Assembly: GCF_000424005.1 (NCBI RefSeq)
Contig: NZ_AUJB01000008.1
Location: forward strand, 744,001 to 808,000
DNA: 64,000 bases
DNA from: Pseudobutyrivibrio ruminis CF1b
GTDB lineage: Bacteria > Bacillota > Clostridia > Lachnospirales > Lachnospiraceae
Direction: 5' to 3'
Made by a program: the position numbers and the translations under genes. The first letter of the stretch is position 1; every line of letters begins with the position of its first letter. Of the stretch, positions 24,334-33,116 are shown piece by piece. A model generated the notes under the pieces. That model was given only the letters and a program-made list of their open reading frames with translations. It did no database searches and was not told where the DNA came from.

Positions 24334-25863
24334 GTGAGCGAAGAGAAAGATTTAAATAAAGAAGAGCTTGCTCTTGACGATGCAAACCGTGTTCAGGTAC
24401 TTTCTCCTGGTATGATGGTTGCAAAGCGTTTCTTTAGAAACAAGCTTGCTATTACAGGTCTTATTATTATTGCCTGCATGTTTTTATTTGCCTTTTTAGG
24501 TGGTGTTGTTGTTCCTTATTCACAGTCAGAGGTTTTCTATACATCTGAGGAAATGAAGAAGGATTATGCTGGTGCTACAGAAATTAGCGAATATCAGATT
24601 TTTGCTAATGCTGGGGCAGAGCTTCCAAAGGATATTAGCTCAAAGCTTATCCTTGCTCTTACAAAGAAGGAGCCTACAATTACAACACGAGATGGCTCTA
24701 CATTTGCTCTTAATGAGCTTAATAACGATATTTTTGAAATTTCATCTGCAGATGGTTCAGAGAGTCTTGCTTATGCATGTAAGTTACAGGTTTATTCTAT
24801 GGACGGCGGAGTGGTAGATTCTGCCATCGCTGCTTCTATGATTAAGGCTCGTGCAAATGATGAGAATAGTTTCGAATATGATGGTGCTAACTACAAGGTA
24901 GATGCACACGGTTCTGGAGCAATGCTTTCAACAGAATCAGGAGATGAAGTTGCATATATTTCTTCTTACAGTATTAACCCTGTAGAAAATGGCGTATCTA
25001 TTACTATTGATTTTAGAGAGGCTGTAGTTGCAGCAATTACAGAAAAGGCTGATTCATTTGATTTTGAAGGTGAAGAGTATCAGCTTTCAAACAAGAATGG
25101 TCAGTATACTGTTACAAAATATAAGGCAACTAGTGTAATCAATCAGTTTGAAGCACCTTCTTCAAAGCATTGGGTTGGTACAGATGGAAATGGAATGGAT
25201 CTTCTTGCAAGACTTATGTATGGTGGTCGTATTTCACTTCTTATCGGTTTCGTAGTAGTTGCTATCGAGCTTTTCCTTGGAATTATTGTCGGTGGTTTCG
25301 CAGGATACTTTGGCGGATGGGTAGATACACTTCTTATGAGACTTGTAGATATTATCTACTGCGTACCTTCAATGCCACTTTACCTTATCCTTGGTTCTAT
25401 CATGGATTTCTACAAGGTAGATGCAGGTATTCGTATTTTCTACCTTTGTATTATCATGGGTCTCATTGGTTGGGTTGGAATTGCCCGTATTATCAGAGGT
25501 CAGATTCTTTCTCTTCGTGAGCAGGAGTTCATGACTGCTTGTGAGGCATGTGGTATTAGCATTAGAAGACGTGTATTTAAGCACCTTATCCCTAATGTTA
25601 TTCCTCAGCTTGTTGTTTTTGCTTCTATGGATATTGGTTCTGTAATCCTTGCAGAGTCTACACTTTCATTCCTTGGACTTGGTGTTAAGTATCCAGCTGC
25701 TTCATGGGGAAATATCATCAATGCGGTTAATGACTCATATGTTATGACAAATTACTTATTTGTTTGGGTTCCTGCAGGTATCCTTATTCTTCTTACAGTA
25801 CTTGCATTTAACTTTATTGGTGACGGTCTTCGTGATGCTTTCGATCCAAAGATGAAGAGATAA
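24334..25863 (+). CDS. oppC: Peptide ABC transporter permease OppC with large extracytoplasmic insertion
   Basis: Second permease subunit, GTG start with AAGGAGG upstream. The N-terminal cytoplasmic stretch and TM1 (about 38-60) are followed by a roughly 220-residue extracytoplasmic segment before the conserved HWVGTDGNGMDLLARLMYGG (about 275-295) and the remaining membrane segments. The EAA loop is present (EFMTACEACGISIRRRVFKH). Normal OppC proteins are about 300 residues with a short TM1-TM2 loop; this one has 509, so some 180 residues are inserted outside the membrane, possibly to contact the enlarged binding protein. Confidence 0.93.
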   Translation: MSEEKDLNKEELALDDANRVQVLSPGMMVAKRFFRNKLAITGLIIIACMFLFAFLGGVVVPYSQSEVFYTSEEMKKDYAGATEISEYQIFANAGAELPKDISSKLILALTKKEPTITTRDGSTFALNELNNDIFEISSADGSESLAYACKLQVYSMDGGVVDSAIAASMIKARANDENSFEYDGANYKVDAHGSGAMLSTESGDEVAYISSYSINPVENGVSITIDFREAVVAAITEKADSFDFEGEEYQLSNKNGQYTVTKYKATSVINQFEAPSSKHWVGTDGNGMDLLARLMYGGRISLLIGFVVVAIELFLGIIVGGFAGYFGGWVDTLLMRLVDIIYCVPSMPLYLILGSIMDFYKVDAGIRIFYLCIIMGLIGWVGIARIIRGQILSLREQEFMTACEACGISIRRRVFKHLIPNVIPQLVVFASMDIGSVILAESTLSFLGLGVKYPAASWGNIINAVNDSYVMTNYLFVWVPAGILILLTVLAFNFIGDGLRDAFDPKMKR

Positions 25864-25876
25864 TAGAGGTGATAAC

Positions 25877-27022
25877 ATGGCAAAGAAAAATGTAAATTAT
25901 ATATCAGCCAAGGAATCCCGTAAGATTTCAAAAGAGAATCGAAAGATTACTAAGGAATTCGAGGCTAAGAGAAATAGAAAGCATATTCCAGAAGAGGAAT
26001 ATATTACAAAGATGAAGAACCCAGAGAACTGTGTAGAGTTCGATGATGTTCACACATACTTCTTTACAGATATCGGAACTGTAAAGGCTGTAGATGGTGT
26101 TTCATTTAACGTACCACAGGGTAAGACTGTTGGTATCGTAGGTGAGTCTGGTTGTGGTAAATCAGTTACATCACTTTCTATGCTTCAGCTTGTACAGCGT
26201 CCACAGGGACAGACTGTTTCAGGTGAAATTCGTTTTAATTCAGGTGATGAGTGCGTTAACGTTGTAAATGCTCCAGCTTCAAAGATGCAGGAACTTCGTG
26301 GTAACAAGATGGCAATGATTTTCCAGGAGCCAATGACAGCACTTAATCCTGTATTTAGAGTAGGTGCTCAGATTGACGAGGTTATCAAGCTTCATCGTCC
26401 AGAGATGAGCGATGAGGAGATAAAGAACCGTACAATCGAGATGCTTGGTATGGTTGGTATCGCCAATAAAGAAGGTGTTTACTCAATGTATCCACACGAA
26501 CTTTCAGGTGGTATGAGACAGCGTATTTGTATCGCTATGGCACTTGCCTGCGAGCCAAAGCTTATCGTAGCTGATGAGCCTACAACAGCTCTAGATGTTA
26601 CTATTCAGGCACAGATTCTTGATCTTCTTCGTGATCTTAAAGACAGAATCAACAGCTCAATCATGCTTATCACACACGACCTTGGTGTTGTAGCTGAGAT
26701 GGCAGATTATGTTGTTGTTATGTATGCTGGTCGTGTAGTTGAAAAGGGTACTGCAAGAGAAATCTTCAAGGACCCACGTCATCCTTACACAATTGGTCTT
26801 ATGAAATCTAAGCCAGTTGTTGGACAGAAGGTAGATGAGCTTTACTCTATCCCTGGTTCTGTTCCAAACCCAGTTAACATGCCAGATTATTGTTATTTTA
26901 AAGATAGATGTGATATGTGTATGGAATGCTGCAATGGCGAGTTTCCAGAGGAATACTATATCTCAGATACACATATGGTAAGATGTTACAGATGCAAAGA
27001 GGAGGGTGAGAGACATGAGTAA
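25877..27022 (+). CDS. oppD: Peptide ABC transporter ATPase OppD
   Basis: ATP-hydrolysing subunit, 381 residues. A basic N-terminal extension of about 50 residues precedes the ABC domain with Walker A GESGCGKS (about 89-96), signature LSGGMRQR (about 208) and Walker B LIVADEPTTALD. The C-terminal oligopeptide-type extension is cysteine-rich (CX5CX2CX2CC, then CYRC), a pattern that in some DppD/OppD homologues binds an Fe-S cluster. It overlaps oppF by 8 bases. Confidence 0.95.
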   Translation: MAKKNVNYISAKESRKISKENRKITKEFEAKRNRKHIPEEEYITKMKNPENCVEFDDVHTYFFTDIGTVKAVDGVSFNVPQGKTVGIVGESGCGKSVTSLSMLQLVQRPQGQTVSGEIRFNSGDECVNVVNAPASKMQELRGNKMAMIFQEPMTALNPVFRVGAQIDEVIKLHRPEMSDEEIKNRTIEMLGMVGIANKEGVYSMYPHELSGGMRQRICIAMALACEPKLIVADEPTTALDVTIQAQILDLLRDLKDRINSSIMLITHDLGVVAEMADYVVVMYAGRVVEKGTAREIFKDPRHPYTIGLMKSKPVVGQKVDELYSIPGSVPNPVNMPDYCYFKDRCDMCMECCNGEFPEEYYISDTHMVRCYRCKEEGERHE

Positions 27023-27998
27023 CGAGAAAGATTATATCTTAGAAGTCAATCACCTCAAGAAATACTTCCCTATAAAGGGTGGCTTCTTTGGCGGTGTAAC
27101 AGGAAATGTAAAGGCTGTAGATGACGTTACTTTCAAAATTGAAAGAGGAACTACAATGGGTCTCGTAGGTGAGTCTGGTTGTGGTAAGTCTACTACAGGA
27201 CGTACAATCCTTCGTCTCCTTGAAAAGACTGATGGTGAAGTTATTTTCAATGGTGAGGATGTAAATACAAAGAGCAAAAAGGAACTTAGAGAACTCCGTA
27301 CGAAGATGCAGATTGTTTTCCAGGATCCTTATTCATCACTTTCACCACGTCTTCCAATCGGTGAGATTATTGGCGAGGCAGTTAGAGAGCATGGTCTTGT
27401 TCCTGCTGCTGAATACGATGAATACATCTCAAAGATTATGAAGGAGTGTGGTCTTCAGGAGCACCATAAGGATAGATATCCTCATGAGTTCTCAGGTGGA
27501 CAGAGACAGCGTGTATGTATCGCTCGTGCACTTGCGCTTAATCCTGATTTTATCGTATGTGATGAGCCAGTATCTGCTCTTGATGTTTCTATTCAGGCGC
27601 AGGTAATCAACCTTCTTAGAAAGCTTCAGAAGGATAGAGGACTTACATACTTATTTATTTCACATGACCTTTCTGTAGTAGAGCATATCTCAGATACAGT
27701 TGGTGTTATGTACCTTGGCGGACTTGTTGAGACAGGTAAGACAGAGGATATATTTGACAATCCTCTTCATCCTTACACAAAGGCTCTTTTCTCAGCTATT
27801 CCAATGCCAGATCCAGACCTTAAGAAGGAAAGAGTTATCCTTGAAGGTGACATCCCTTCACCAGCCAACCCACCTAAGGGTTGTAAGTTCCATACAAGAT
27901 GCTCTGAGTGCATGGGCATTTGTAAGGAAGTTGCTCCAGAGGCAAAGGATATGGGCAATGGTCATGTAGTAAGATGTCATTTATATGATGATAAGTAA
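27015..27998 (+). CDS. oppF: Peptide ABC transporter ATPase OppF
   Basis: Second ATPase subunit, 327 residues, with Walker A GESGCGKS at about 52-59, signature FSGGQRQR near 160 and Walker B FIVCDEPVSALD. The C-terminus has CX5CX2CX3C. I chose the ATG at 27015, 9 bases from AGGAGG at 27000-27005; a GTG at 27006 touches the Shine-Dalgarno site and cannot be used efficiently. Confidence 0.95.
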   Translation: MSNEKDYILEVNHLKKYFPIKGGFFGGVTGNVKAVDDVTFKIERGTTMGLVGESGCGKSTTGRTILRLLEKTDGEVIFNGEDVNTKSKKELRELRTKMQIVFQDPYSSLSPRLPIGEIIGEAVREHGLVPAAEYDEYISKIMKECGLQEHHKDRYPHEFSGGQRQRVCIARALALNPDFIVCDEPVSALDVSIQAQVINLLRKLQKDRGLTYLFISHDLSVVEHISDTVGVMYLGGLVETGKTEDIFDNPLHPYTKALFSAIPMPDPDLKKERVILEGDIPSPANPPKGCKFHTRCSECMGICKEVAPEAKDMGNGHVVRCHLYDDK

Positions 27999-27999
27999 T

Positions 28000-28386
28000 A
28001 TGAATAATTTTGAATTTCTTAGAACAATTTTATACTCTGATTCGTCAGAGGTTATATTACAGGCATACAAGTCTCTCAGCAATGAGGGACTTGAAGTCTA
28101 TGTAGAGGATTCTTTAAATGGGTTTAAGTTGGCTGATGAATCGTTATTAGTAGAGCAGCAGACTCTTATGGTTCCACTTGCTGACTGGTTTGTAGGAAAA
28201 GAAATCCTTGAGAATGCTGGTTTATCAGATTATGTGACTGAGCCTGAGATTCCTGAAGGAGTCCAGTCTGAGGTTGAAAAGGCCAGAGAACAATATTTCA
28301 AAAAACGAAAATGGACTTATATAGAAACAGCTGTTATTATTGTGGTAGCGATGTTATACTATTTTTTCAAAGTAATTTTTCATTGA
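28000..28386 (+). CDS. Small C-terminally anchored protein of unknown function
   Basis: A 128-residue protein not clearly recognised. The first 70 residues (FEFLRTILYSDSSEVILQAYKSLSNEGLEVYVED) resemble DUF2007-type putative signal-transducing folds, and a single membrane segment at about 107-124 ends the protein. ATG chosen at 28000, directly after oppF, with only a weak Shine-Dalgarno site; coupling to oppF is likely. It bridges the transporter block and rimM. Confidence 0.6.
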   Translation: MNNFEFLRTILYSDSSEVILQAYKSLSNEGLEVYVEDSLNGFKLADESLLVEQQTLMVPLADWFVGKEILENAGLSDYVTEPEIPEGVQSEVEKAREQYFKKRKWTYIETAVIIVVAMLYYFFKVIFH

Positions 28387-28400
28387 TTTAGGAGGCTTTT

Positions 28401-28919
28401 TTGGAAGATTTATATCAGGTTGGTTCAATTACACAGACCCATGGAATTAGAGGAGAGGTAAAAGTTTTCCCTCTTACAGATGATATTTCACGTTTTAAAA
28501 ACATGAAGAATCTTTTGCTTGATGGCGGTAAAGATGGCTATATCACTCTTGAAGTAGAGAATGCCCGCCCACAGAAGAATCTTGTTATTTTAAAATTTAA
28601 GGGTATTGATAATATAAACGATATTGAAAAATATAAGGGCAAAGGACTTTATGTCACAAAGGAAAATCGTGTTGCTCTTAAGAAGGACGAATATTTCATT
28701 GCTGACTTAATTGGATGCAATGTTTTTACAGATGAAAATCCAGACGAGAAATTTGGCGTTATCTCGGATGTTATGGAGACCGGTGCAAATGATGTTTACG
28801 ATATTGAGTTGGAAAAGGGCGGAAATGTTCTTGTTCCTGCCATTAAGGACTGCATCCTTGGCGTAGACATTGAGAATCGTCGTGTTGATATTCATTTAAT
28901 GAAAGGGCTGATGGATTAG
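28401..28919 (+). CDS. rimM: Ribosome maturation factor RimM (TTG start)
   Basis: RimM assists 30S head assembly and 16S rRNA processing, binding S19. The 172-residue protein has the N-terminal barrel (VGSITQTHGIRGEVKVFPLTDD) and the PRC-barrel (YDIELEKGGNVLVPAIKDCI). AGGAGG at 28390-28395 selects the TTG at 28401. One base separates it from trmD. Confidence 0.95.
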   Translation: MEDLYQVGSITQTHGIRGEVKVFPLTDDISRFKNMKNLLLDGGKDGYITLEVENARPQKNLVILKFKGIDNINDIEKYKGKGLYVTKENRVALKKDEYFIADLIGCNVFTDENPDEKFGVISDVMETGANDVYDIELEKGGNVLVPAIKDCILGVDIENRRVDIHLMKGLMD

Positions 28920-28920
28920 T

Positions 28921-29622
28921 ATGAAGTATTACATTTTAACCCTTTTTCCTGAAATGATTGAAGATGCTTTAAATACCAGCATTTTAGGTCGCGCAAAGAC
29001 CGCAGGTGCTATTTCATTTGACGCAGTTAATATTAGAGATTACACTCTTGATAAGCATAAAAAAGTGGATGATTATCCTTATGGTGGTGGTGCAGGCATG
29101 GTTATGCAGGCACAGCCTATCTATGATGCTTATCAGGCTATTTGCGAAAAGGCAGGTCATAAGGTACACTGCATTTACCTTACACCACAGGGACAGCTCT
29201 TTAAGCAGCAGGATGCAAAAGAGCTTGCTTTAAAAGAAGATATTTGTCTTCTTTGCGGTCACTATGAAGGTATTGATGAGCGCGTATTAGAGGAAATCGT
29301 TGATGAATATTATTCTATTGGCGATTATGTACTTACAGGTGGCGAGCTTCCATCACTTGTTATGATCGATGCTATTTCACGTATGGTTCCTGGTGTACTT
29401 ACAAATTCTGTGTCAGGTGAGGATGAGTCTTTAGAGAATAATCTTCTTGAATATCCTCAGTATTCACGTCCAGAGACCTGGAATGACAGAAAGGTACCAC
29501 CTATTTTACTTTCAGGAGATCATGCAAAGGTAGATGCATGGAGAAAAGAGCAGTCTATCCTTAGAACAAAGGAAAGACGCCCTGATTTATATGCTAAATA
29601 TTTAGAATCTAATGTTGATTAA
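28921..29622 (+). CDS. trmD: tRNA (guanine-N1)-methyltransferase
   Basis: TrmD methylates G37 of tRNAs and prevents frameshifting. The 233 residues show the SPOUT trefoil-knot motifs YLTPQGQ, LLCGHYEGIDERV and YSIGDYVLTGGELP. rimM-trmD-rplS order is conserved. The last codons contain the -35 box of the rplS promoter. Confidence 0.97.
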   Translation: MKYYILTLFPEMIEDALNTSILGRAKTAGAISFDAVNIRDYTLDKHKKVDDYPYGGGAGMVMQAQPIYDAYQAICEKAGHKVHCIYLTPQGQLFKQQDAKELALKEDICLLCGHYEGIDERVLEEIVDEYYSIGDYVLTGGELPSLVMIDAISRMVPGVLTNSVSGEDESLENNLLEYPQYSRPETWNDRKVPPILLSGDHAKVDAWRKEQSILRTKERRPDLYAKYLESNVD

Positions 29623-29643
29623 TAGTACAATCCGTGTTATTAT
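29615..29643 (+). promoter_or_regulatory. Promoter of rplS, overlapping the end of trmD
   Basis: TTGATT (29615-29620, in the last trmD codons) and TATTAT (29638-29643) are separated by 17 bases. Transcription would start near 29650. Confidence 0.75.
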
Positions 29644-29649
29644 ACTAGA

Positions 29650-29725
29650 GTTGCTAAAAGAAGAGATGGTCCGCTGATTTGCAATAGGGCATATCAAGAA
29701 CGTCGCGAGTTTAGGAGGAAATAAA
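29650..29725 (+). promoter_or_regulatory. rplS 5' leader (possible L19-type leader)
   Basis: An approximately 75-base untranslated leader lies between the promoter and rplS, ending in AGGAGG. L19 leader RNAs have been predicted in Firmicutes at this position. I can see only short helices (for example TTGC 29651-29654 with GCAA), so the assignment rests on position. Confidence 0.35.
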
Positions 29726-30076
29726 ATGAACGCAAACGAGATTATTAGAAACATCGAAGCTGCTGAGCTTAAGGCAGAACTTCCTGAGTTCCAGGTTGGA
29801 GACACAGTTAAGGTTTACGGTCGTATCGTTGAGGGTAACCGTACTCGTACACAGGTTTTCGAGGGTACAGTTATTAAGAGACAGGGCGGCAGCAACCGTG
29901 AGACATTCACAGTTCGTAAGTCATCAAACGGTGTTGGTGTAGAGAAGACTTGGCCACTTCACAGCCCTAACGTTGAGAAGATCGAAGTAGTTCGTAAGGG
30001 TAAGGTTCGTAGAGCTAAGCTTTACTACCTCAGAGATCTTACAGGTAAGAAGGCAAAGGTTAAGGAGAGAATCTAA
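29726..30076 (+). CDS. rplS: Ribosomal protein L19
   Basis: This is a 116-residue 50S protein at the subunit interface, with conserved [24 protein letters not shown] and a basic C-terminus. AGGAGG is 7-8 bases before the ATG. It has its own promoter and terminator, so it is probably monocistronic. Confidence 0.98.
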   Translation: MNANEIIRNIEAAELKAELPEFQVGDTVKVYGRIVEGNRTRTQVFEGTVIKRQGGSNRETFTVRKSSNGVGVEKTWPLHSPNVEKIEVVRKGKVRRAKLYYLRDLTGKKAKVKERI

Positions 30077-30090
30077 TCTCGAAATTCATG

Positions 30091-30121
30091 GAACAGTCAC
30101 GAAATGTGACTGTTCTTTTAC
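30091..30121 (+). terminator. Terminator after rplS
   Basis: The perfect 10-bp stem 30091-30100/30106-30115 with loop GAAAT is followed by TTTTA. Confidence 0.85.
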
Positions 30122-30143
30122 TTTTAAGGACTTTTAATGGAAA

Positions 30144-30172
30144 TTATATGCAAAGTGCGGTATATTTATACT
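30144..30172 (+). promoter_or_regulatory. Probable promoter of the lepB-rbgA operon
   Basis: TATACT at 30167-30172 is a good -10 box; TTATAT at 30144-30149 is a weak -35 box 17 bases upstream. A promoter is expected here because a strong terminator precedes it. Confidence 0.5.
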
Positions 30173-30194
30173 AAAGATTAAAAAGGGATTTTGT

Positions 30195-30791
30195 ATGTTT
30201 TCATCAAATAAAGGATTATTTAAAAGACACTCATTCAAGAAAAAAGACGGTCTTAATTTTCGCAGAAGACGTAGAAAGATAGATTTTGATAAAGTTAGAT
30301 ATGTTCTGATTTTTGCTTTGGAATTAGCTCTTGTTATTGCCTTGGCCTATGGCGTGGTAATTTCTTTCGGAAAACAGGTAGAATGTGCTAATGCTTCTAT
30401 GGAGCCTACCTACCAAACATCCGATATATTACTTGTAAACACTATTGCTTACAAGCTATCTAAGCCTCAGCAGTCAGATGTTATCGCATTTAAACCAAAA
30501 TCGAATGTAAACGCCAGTTATAGTGTTAAGAGAGTAATTGCTACTCCAGGCGACACTATATACATTAATAATGGCCGTATTTACATAAATGATGAGCTTT
30601 ACAAGGAACATCTTGAGGTAGAGCGAATCGAAAATCCTGGTATTGCAGCTGCACCAATCACTCTTATGGATGATCAGTATTTTGTTCTTGGAGACAACCG
30701 CAATTCTTCAGAAGATTCAAGATATGAAAGTGTGGGCTTTGTAGCCAGTGAAGATATTTTAGGAAGGGTATGGATGCGATATCCATTCTAG
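30195..30791 (+). CDS. lepB: Signal peptidase I (first of two)
   Basis: Membrane-bound serine protease that removes signal peptides from exported proteins. It has 198 residues: a strongly basic cytoplasmic N-terminus (RRRRRK), one membrane segment at about 33-55, catalytic Ser68 in NASMEPT and Lys112 in VKRVIATPGD, and the box GDNRNSSEDSRY. AGGGA precedes the ATG. A second paralogue lies two genes downstream; the two share the catalytic boxes but differ in their N-termini. Confidence 0.94.
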   Translation: MFSSNKGLFKRHSFKKKDGLNFRRRRRKIDFDKVRYVLIFALELALVIALAYGVVISFGKQVECANASMEPTYQTSDILLVNTIAYKLSKPQQSDVIAFKPKSNVNASYSVKRVIATPGDTIYINNGRIYINDELYKEHLEVERIENPGIAAAPITLMDDQYFVLGDNRNSSEDSRYESVGFVASEDILGRVWMRYPF

Positions 30792-30800
30792 AGGTGGTTT

Positions 30801-31640
30801 ATGGAATTTCAATGGTATCCAGGGCATATGACGAAAGCAAAGCGTCAGATGCAGGAAGATATTAAACTTATAGATTTAGTTATTGAAGTTATTGATGCCC
30901 GTTGTCCTGTTTCCAGCCGCAATCCTGACATTAACGGACTTGCAAATGGAAAGCTTAGACTTATTTTATTAAACAAGTCTGACTTGGCAGATAAGGGCGT
31001 TAACCAGAAATGGAAAGAATACTTTAAAGAGCAGGGATTCTACTGTGTAGAACTGGATTCTCGTGACAGAAAGAATATGAAGGGCGTGCAGGCTACATTG
31101 GATGAAGTTTGTGCAGCCAAATTCGAAAGAGACAGAAAACGTGGTATCAAGAATCGTCCAGTAAGAGCTATGGTTGTAGGCATTCCAAACGTAGGAAAAT
31201 CTACATTTATTAATTCCTTTGCAGGAAGGGCTGTTGCAAAGACTGGTAATAAGCCAGGTGTTACAAAGGGAAAACAATGGATTAAACTTAACAAATCCGT
31301 TGAGCTTTTGGATACACCAGGTATTCTATGGCCAAAGTTCGAAGACAACACAGTTGGTCTTCATTTAGCATTTATCGGTTCTATAAATGACGCGATTATT
31401 GAGACAAGAGAGCTTTCTTTAGAGCTTGCTGATTTCCTTAAGGAAAATTATCCAGGAATTCTCAATAAACGTTATGAGATAGATGAAAATGCTGTTAATC
31501 ATGAGATTATCACAGAAATAGCTGCTAAGAGAAACTTTGTCAAAAAGGGATCTGAGCTTGATTTTGACAAGGCGGCAGCTGTCTTAATTGATGAATTTAG
31601 AAATGGAAGCTTAGGAAATATATCACTTGAGAGGCCTTAA
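30801..31640 (+). CDS. rbgA: Ribosome biogenesis GTPase RbgA (YlqF)
   Basis: RbgA drives late 50S assembly (uL16 incorporation). The 279-residue circularly permuted GTPase has G4 (NKSD) before G1 (GIPNVGKST) and then G3 (DTPGI). GAGGT precedes the ATG. rplS-ylqF-rnhB order matches B. subtilis apart from the two lepB genes. Confidence 0.95.
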   Translation: MEFQWYPGHMTKAKRQMQEDIKLIDLVIEVIDARCPVSSRNPDINGLANGKLRLILLNKSDLADKGVNQKWKEYFKEQGFYCVELDSRDRKNMKGVQATLDEVCAAKFERDRKRGIKNRPVRAMVVGIPNVGKSTFINSFAGRAVAKTGNKPGVTKGKQWIKLNKSVELLDTPGILWPKFEDNTVGLHLAFIGSINDAIIETRELSLELADFLKENYPGILNKRYEIDENAVNHEIITEIAAKRNFVKKGSELDFDKAAAVLIDEFRNGSLGNISLERP

Positions 31641-31642
31641 AA

Positions 31643-32332
31643 ATGAACAACACAATTGACTTTAACGAAGAAGAACAGATTAAAAAAGATATAGAAAGAG
31701 CTAGACGTAACGTAAATAATTCTCCATCGGAGACTAAGCCATCAAGAAATAAGGGTGAGGTTTTTGAGGAAGAGGAAGAACCTATTACAAAGGCTGTGGT
31801 ATTTAAAGAAATACTTAGCGTAATCATTAATGTATTAGTATGCTTTTTAGTTGTATTTTTGATTACTCAATTTATAGGTCAGAGAACTGTTGTTAGTGGT
31901 TCATCTATGGAAGACACACTTACAGACGGTGATAATCTTATTGTAGATAAAATCAGCTACAGAATTCATGATCCAGAGCGTTTTGATGTTGTGGTTTTCC
32001 CATATAAGTATGAGGAGGACACATATTACATCAAGCGTGTCATCGGACTTCCTGGAGAATGGGTTTATATTGATGGCTCAGGAAACATCTATATTAATGA
32101 TGAGCTCCTTGAGGAAAGCTATGGTACAGAGACTATTTTAAATGCAGGTCTCGCAAACACAGATATTCTTCTTGGACCAGATGAGTATTTCGTTCTTGGT
32201 GATAATCGTAACAACAGTACAGATTCAAGATTTGAAGCTGTTGGAAATATAAAGGGAGATGATATTGTTGGCAAGGCTTGGCTTCGAGTATATCCATTCG
32301 GAGACTTTGGTCTTGTAGACAATATTGAATAA
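31643..32332 (+). CDS. lepB: Signal peptidase I (second of two)
   Basis: A 229-residue serine signal peptidase. An acidic, charged cytoplasmic N-terminus of about 50 residues precedes the membrane segment (about 55-78). Catalytic Ser88 lies in GSSMEDT and Lys131 in IKRVIGLPGE; GDNRNNSTDSR follows. The opposite N-terminal charge to its paralogue at 30195 suggests different membrane placement or partners. It begins 2 bases after rbgA. Confidence 0.94.
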   Translation: MNNTIDFNEEEQIKKDIERARRNVNNSPSETKPSRNKGEVFEEEEEPITKAVVFKEILSVIINVLVCFLVVFLITQFIGQRTVVSGSSMEDTLTDGDNLIVDKISYRIHDPERFDVVVFPYKYEEDTYYIKRVIGLPGEWVYIDGSGNIYINDELLEESYGTETILNAGLANTDILLGPDEYFVLGDNRNNSTDSRFEAVGNIKGDDIVGKAWLRVYPFGDFGLVDNIE

Positions 32333-32334
32333 TC

Positions 32335-33099
32335 ATGGGCGAAAAGAAGATTACTGAGATTCAAAAGGAATTCAAAGAAGCAGATATTGATATTATTCCT
32401 GATTTTATTCAGGAGTATATCAATGATGGCAGACCAGGTGTCTCTAAGATTATTGGTCAGGCTCAGAAGAAGATGGAGAAGCTCCGTATTGAAAAGGATC
32501 GTATCGAACGTCTTAAGGAATACGAATACAAATACTGGGATCAGTATGAATTCATCGGTGGAATAGACGAAGTTGGAAGAGGTCCTCTTGCAGGTCCTGT
32601 TGTTACAGCTTGCGTTATTTTACCTAAGGACTGCGATATTCTTTACATTAACGACTCTAAAAAGCTTACAGCTACAAAGAGAGAGGAGCTTTATGAGGAA
32701 ATAATGGAAAAGGCAGTTTCAGTTAGTATTGGTGCTGCTTCTGAAGCCCGCATTGATGAAATCAATATTCTTCAGGCTACATATGAAGCAATGAGACAGG
32801 CTATTGAGGAAAGCAAGGTAGAGCCTCAGATGCTTCTTAACGATGCAGTTACAATACCACAGGTAAAGATTCCTCAGGTACCTATTATCAAAGGTGATGC
32901 TAAATCTATTTCTATTGGTGCAGCCAGCATTATTGCCAAGGTTACCAGAGATAGAATGATGATTGAGTACGATAGCATTTATCCAGAATATCATTTTGCT
33001 AGTAATAAGGGCTATGGTTCAGCTGAGCACATTGAAGCTCTTAAAAAATATGGTCCATGTCCTATACATAGAAGATCTTTTATCGGAAACTTTGTTTAA
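32335..33099 (+). CDS. rnhB: Ribonuclease HII
   Basis: RNase HII nicks RNA in RNA-DNA hybrids and removes misincorporated ribonucleotides. In its 254 residues an N-terminal extension of about 70 residues, typical of Gram-positive enzymes, precedes GIDEVGRGPLAGPV with catalytic Asp78 and Glu79; DSKKLTATKREELY and the later acidic residues are present. ATG two bases after lepB stop. Confidence 0.96.
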   Translation: MGEKKITEIQKEFKEADIDIIPDFIQEYINDGRPGVSKIIGQAQKKMEKLRIEKDRIERLKEYEYKYWDQYEFIGGIDEVGRGPLAGPVVTACVILPKDCDILYINDSKKLTATKREELYEEIMEKAVSVSIGAASEARIDEINILQATYEAMRQAIEESKVEPQMLLNDAVTIPQVKIPQVPIIKGDAKSISIGAASIIAKVTRDRMMIEYDSIYPEYHFASNKGYGSAEHIEALKKYGPCPIHRRSFIGNFV

Positions 33100-33116
33100 G
33101 TTTGCTGGGGTGAGTT

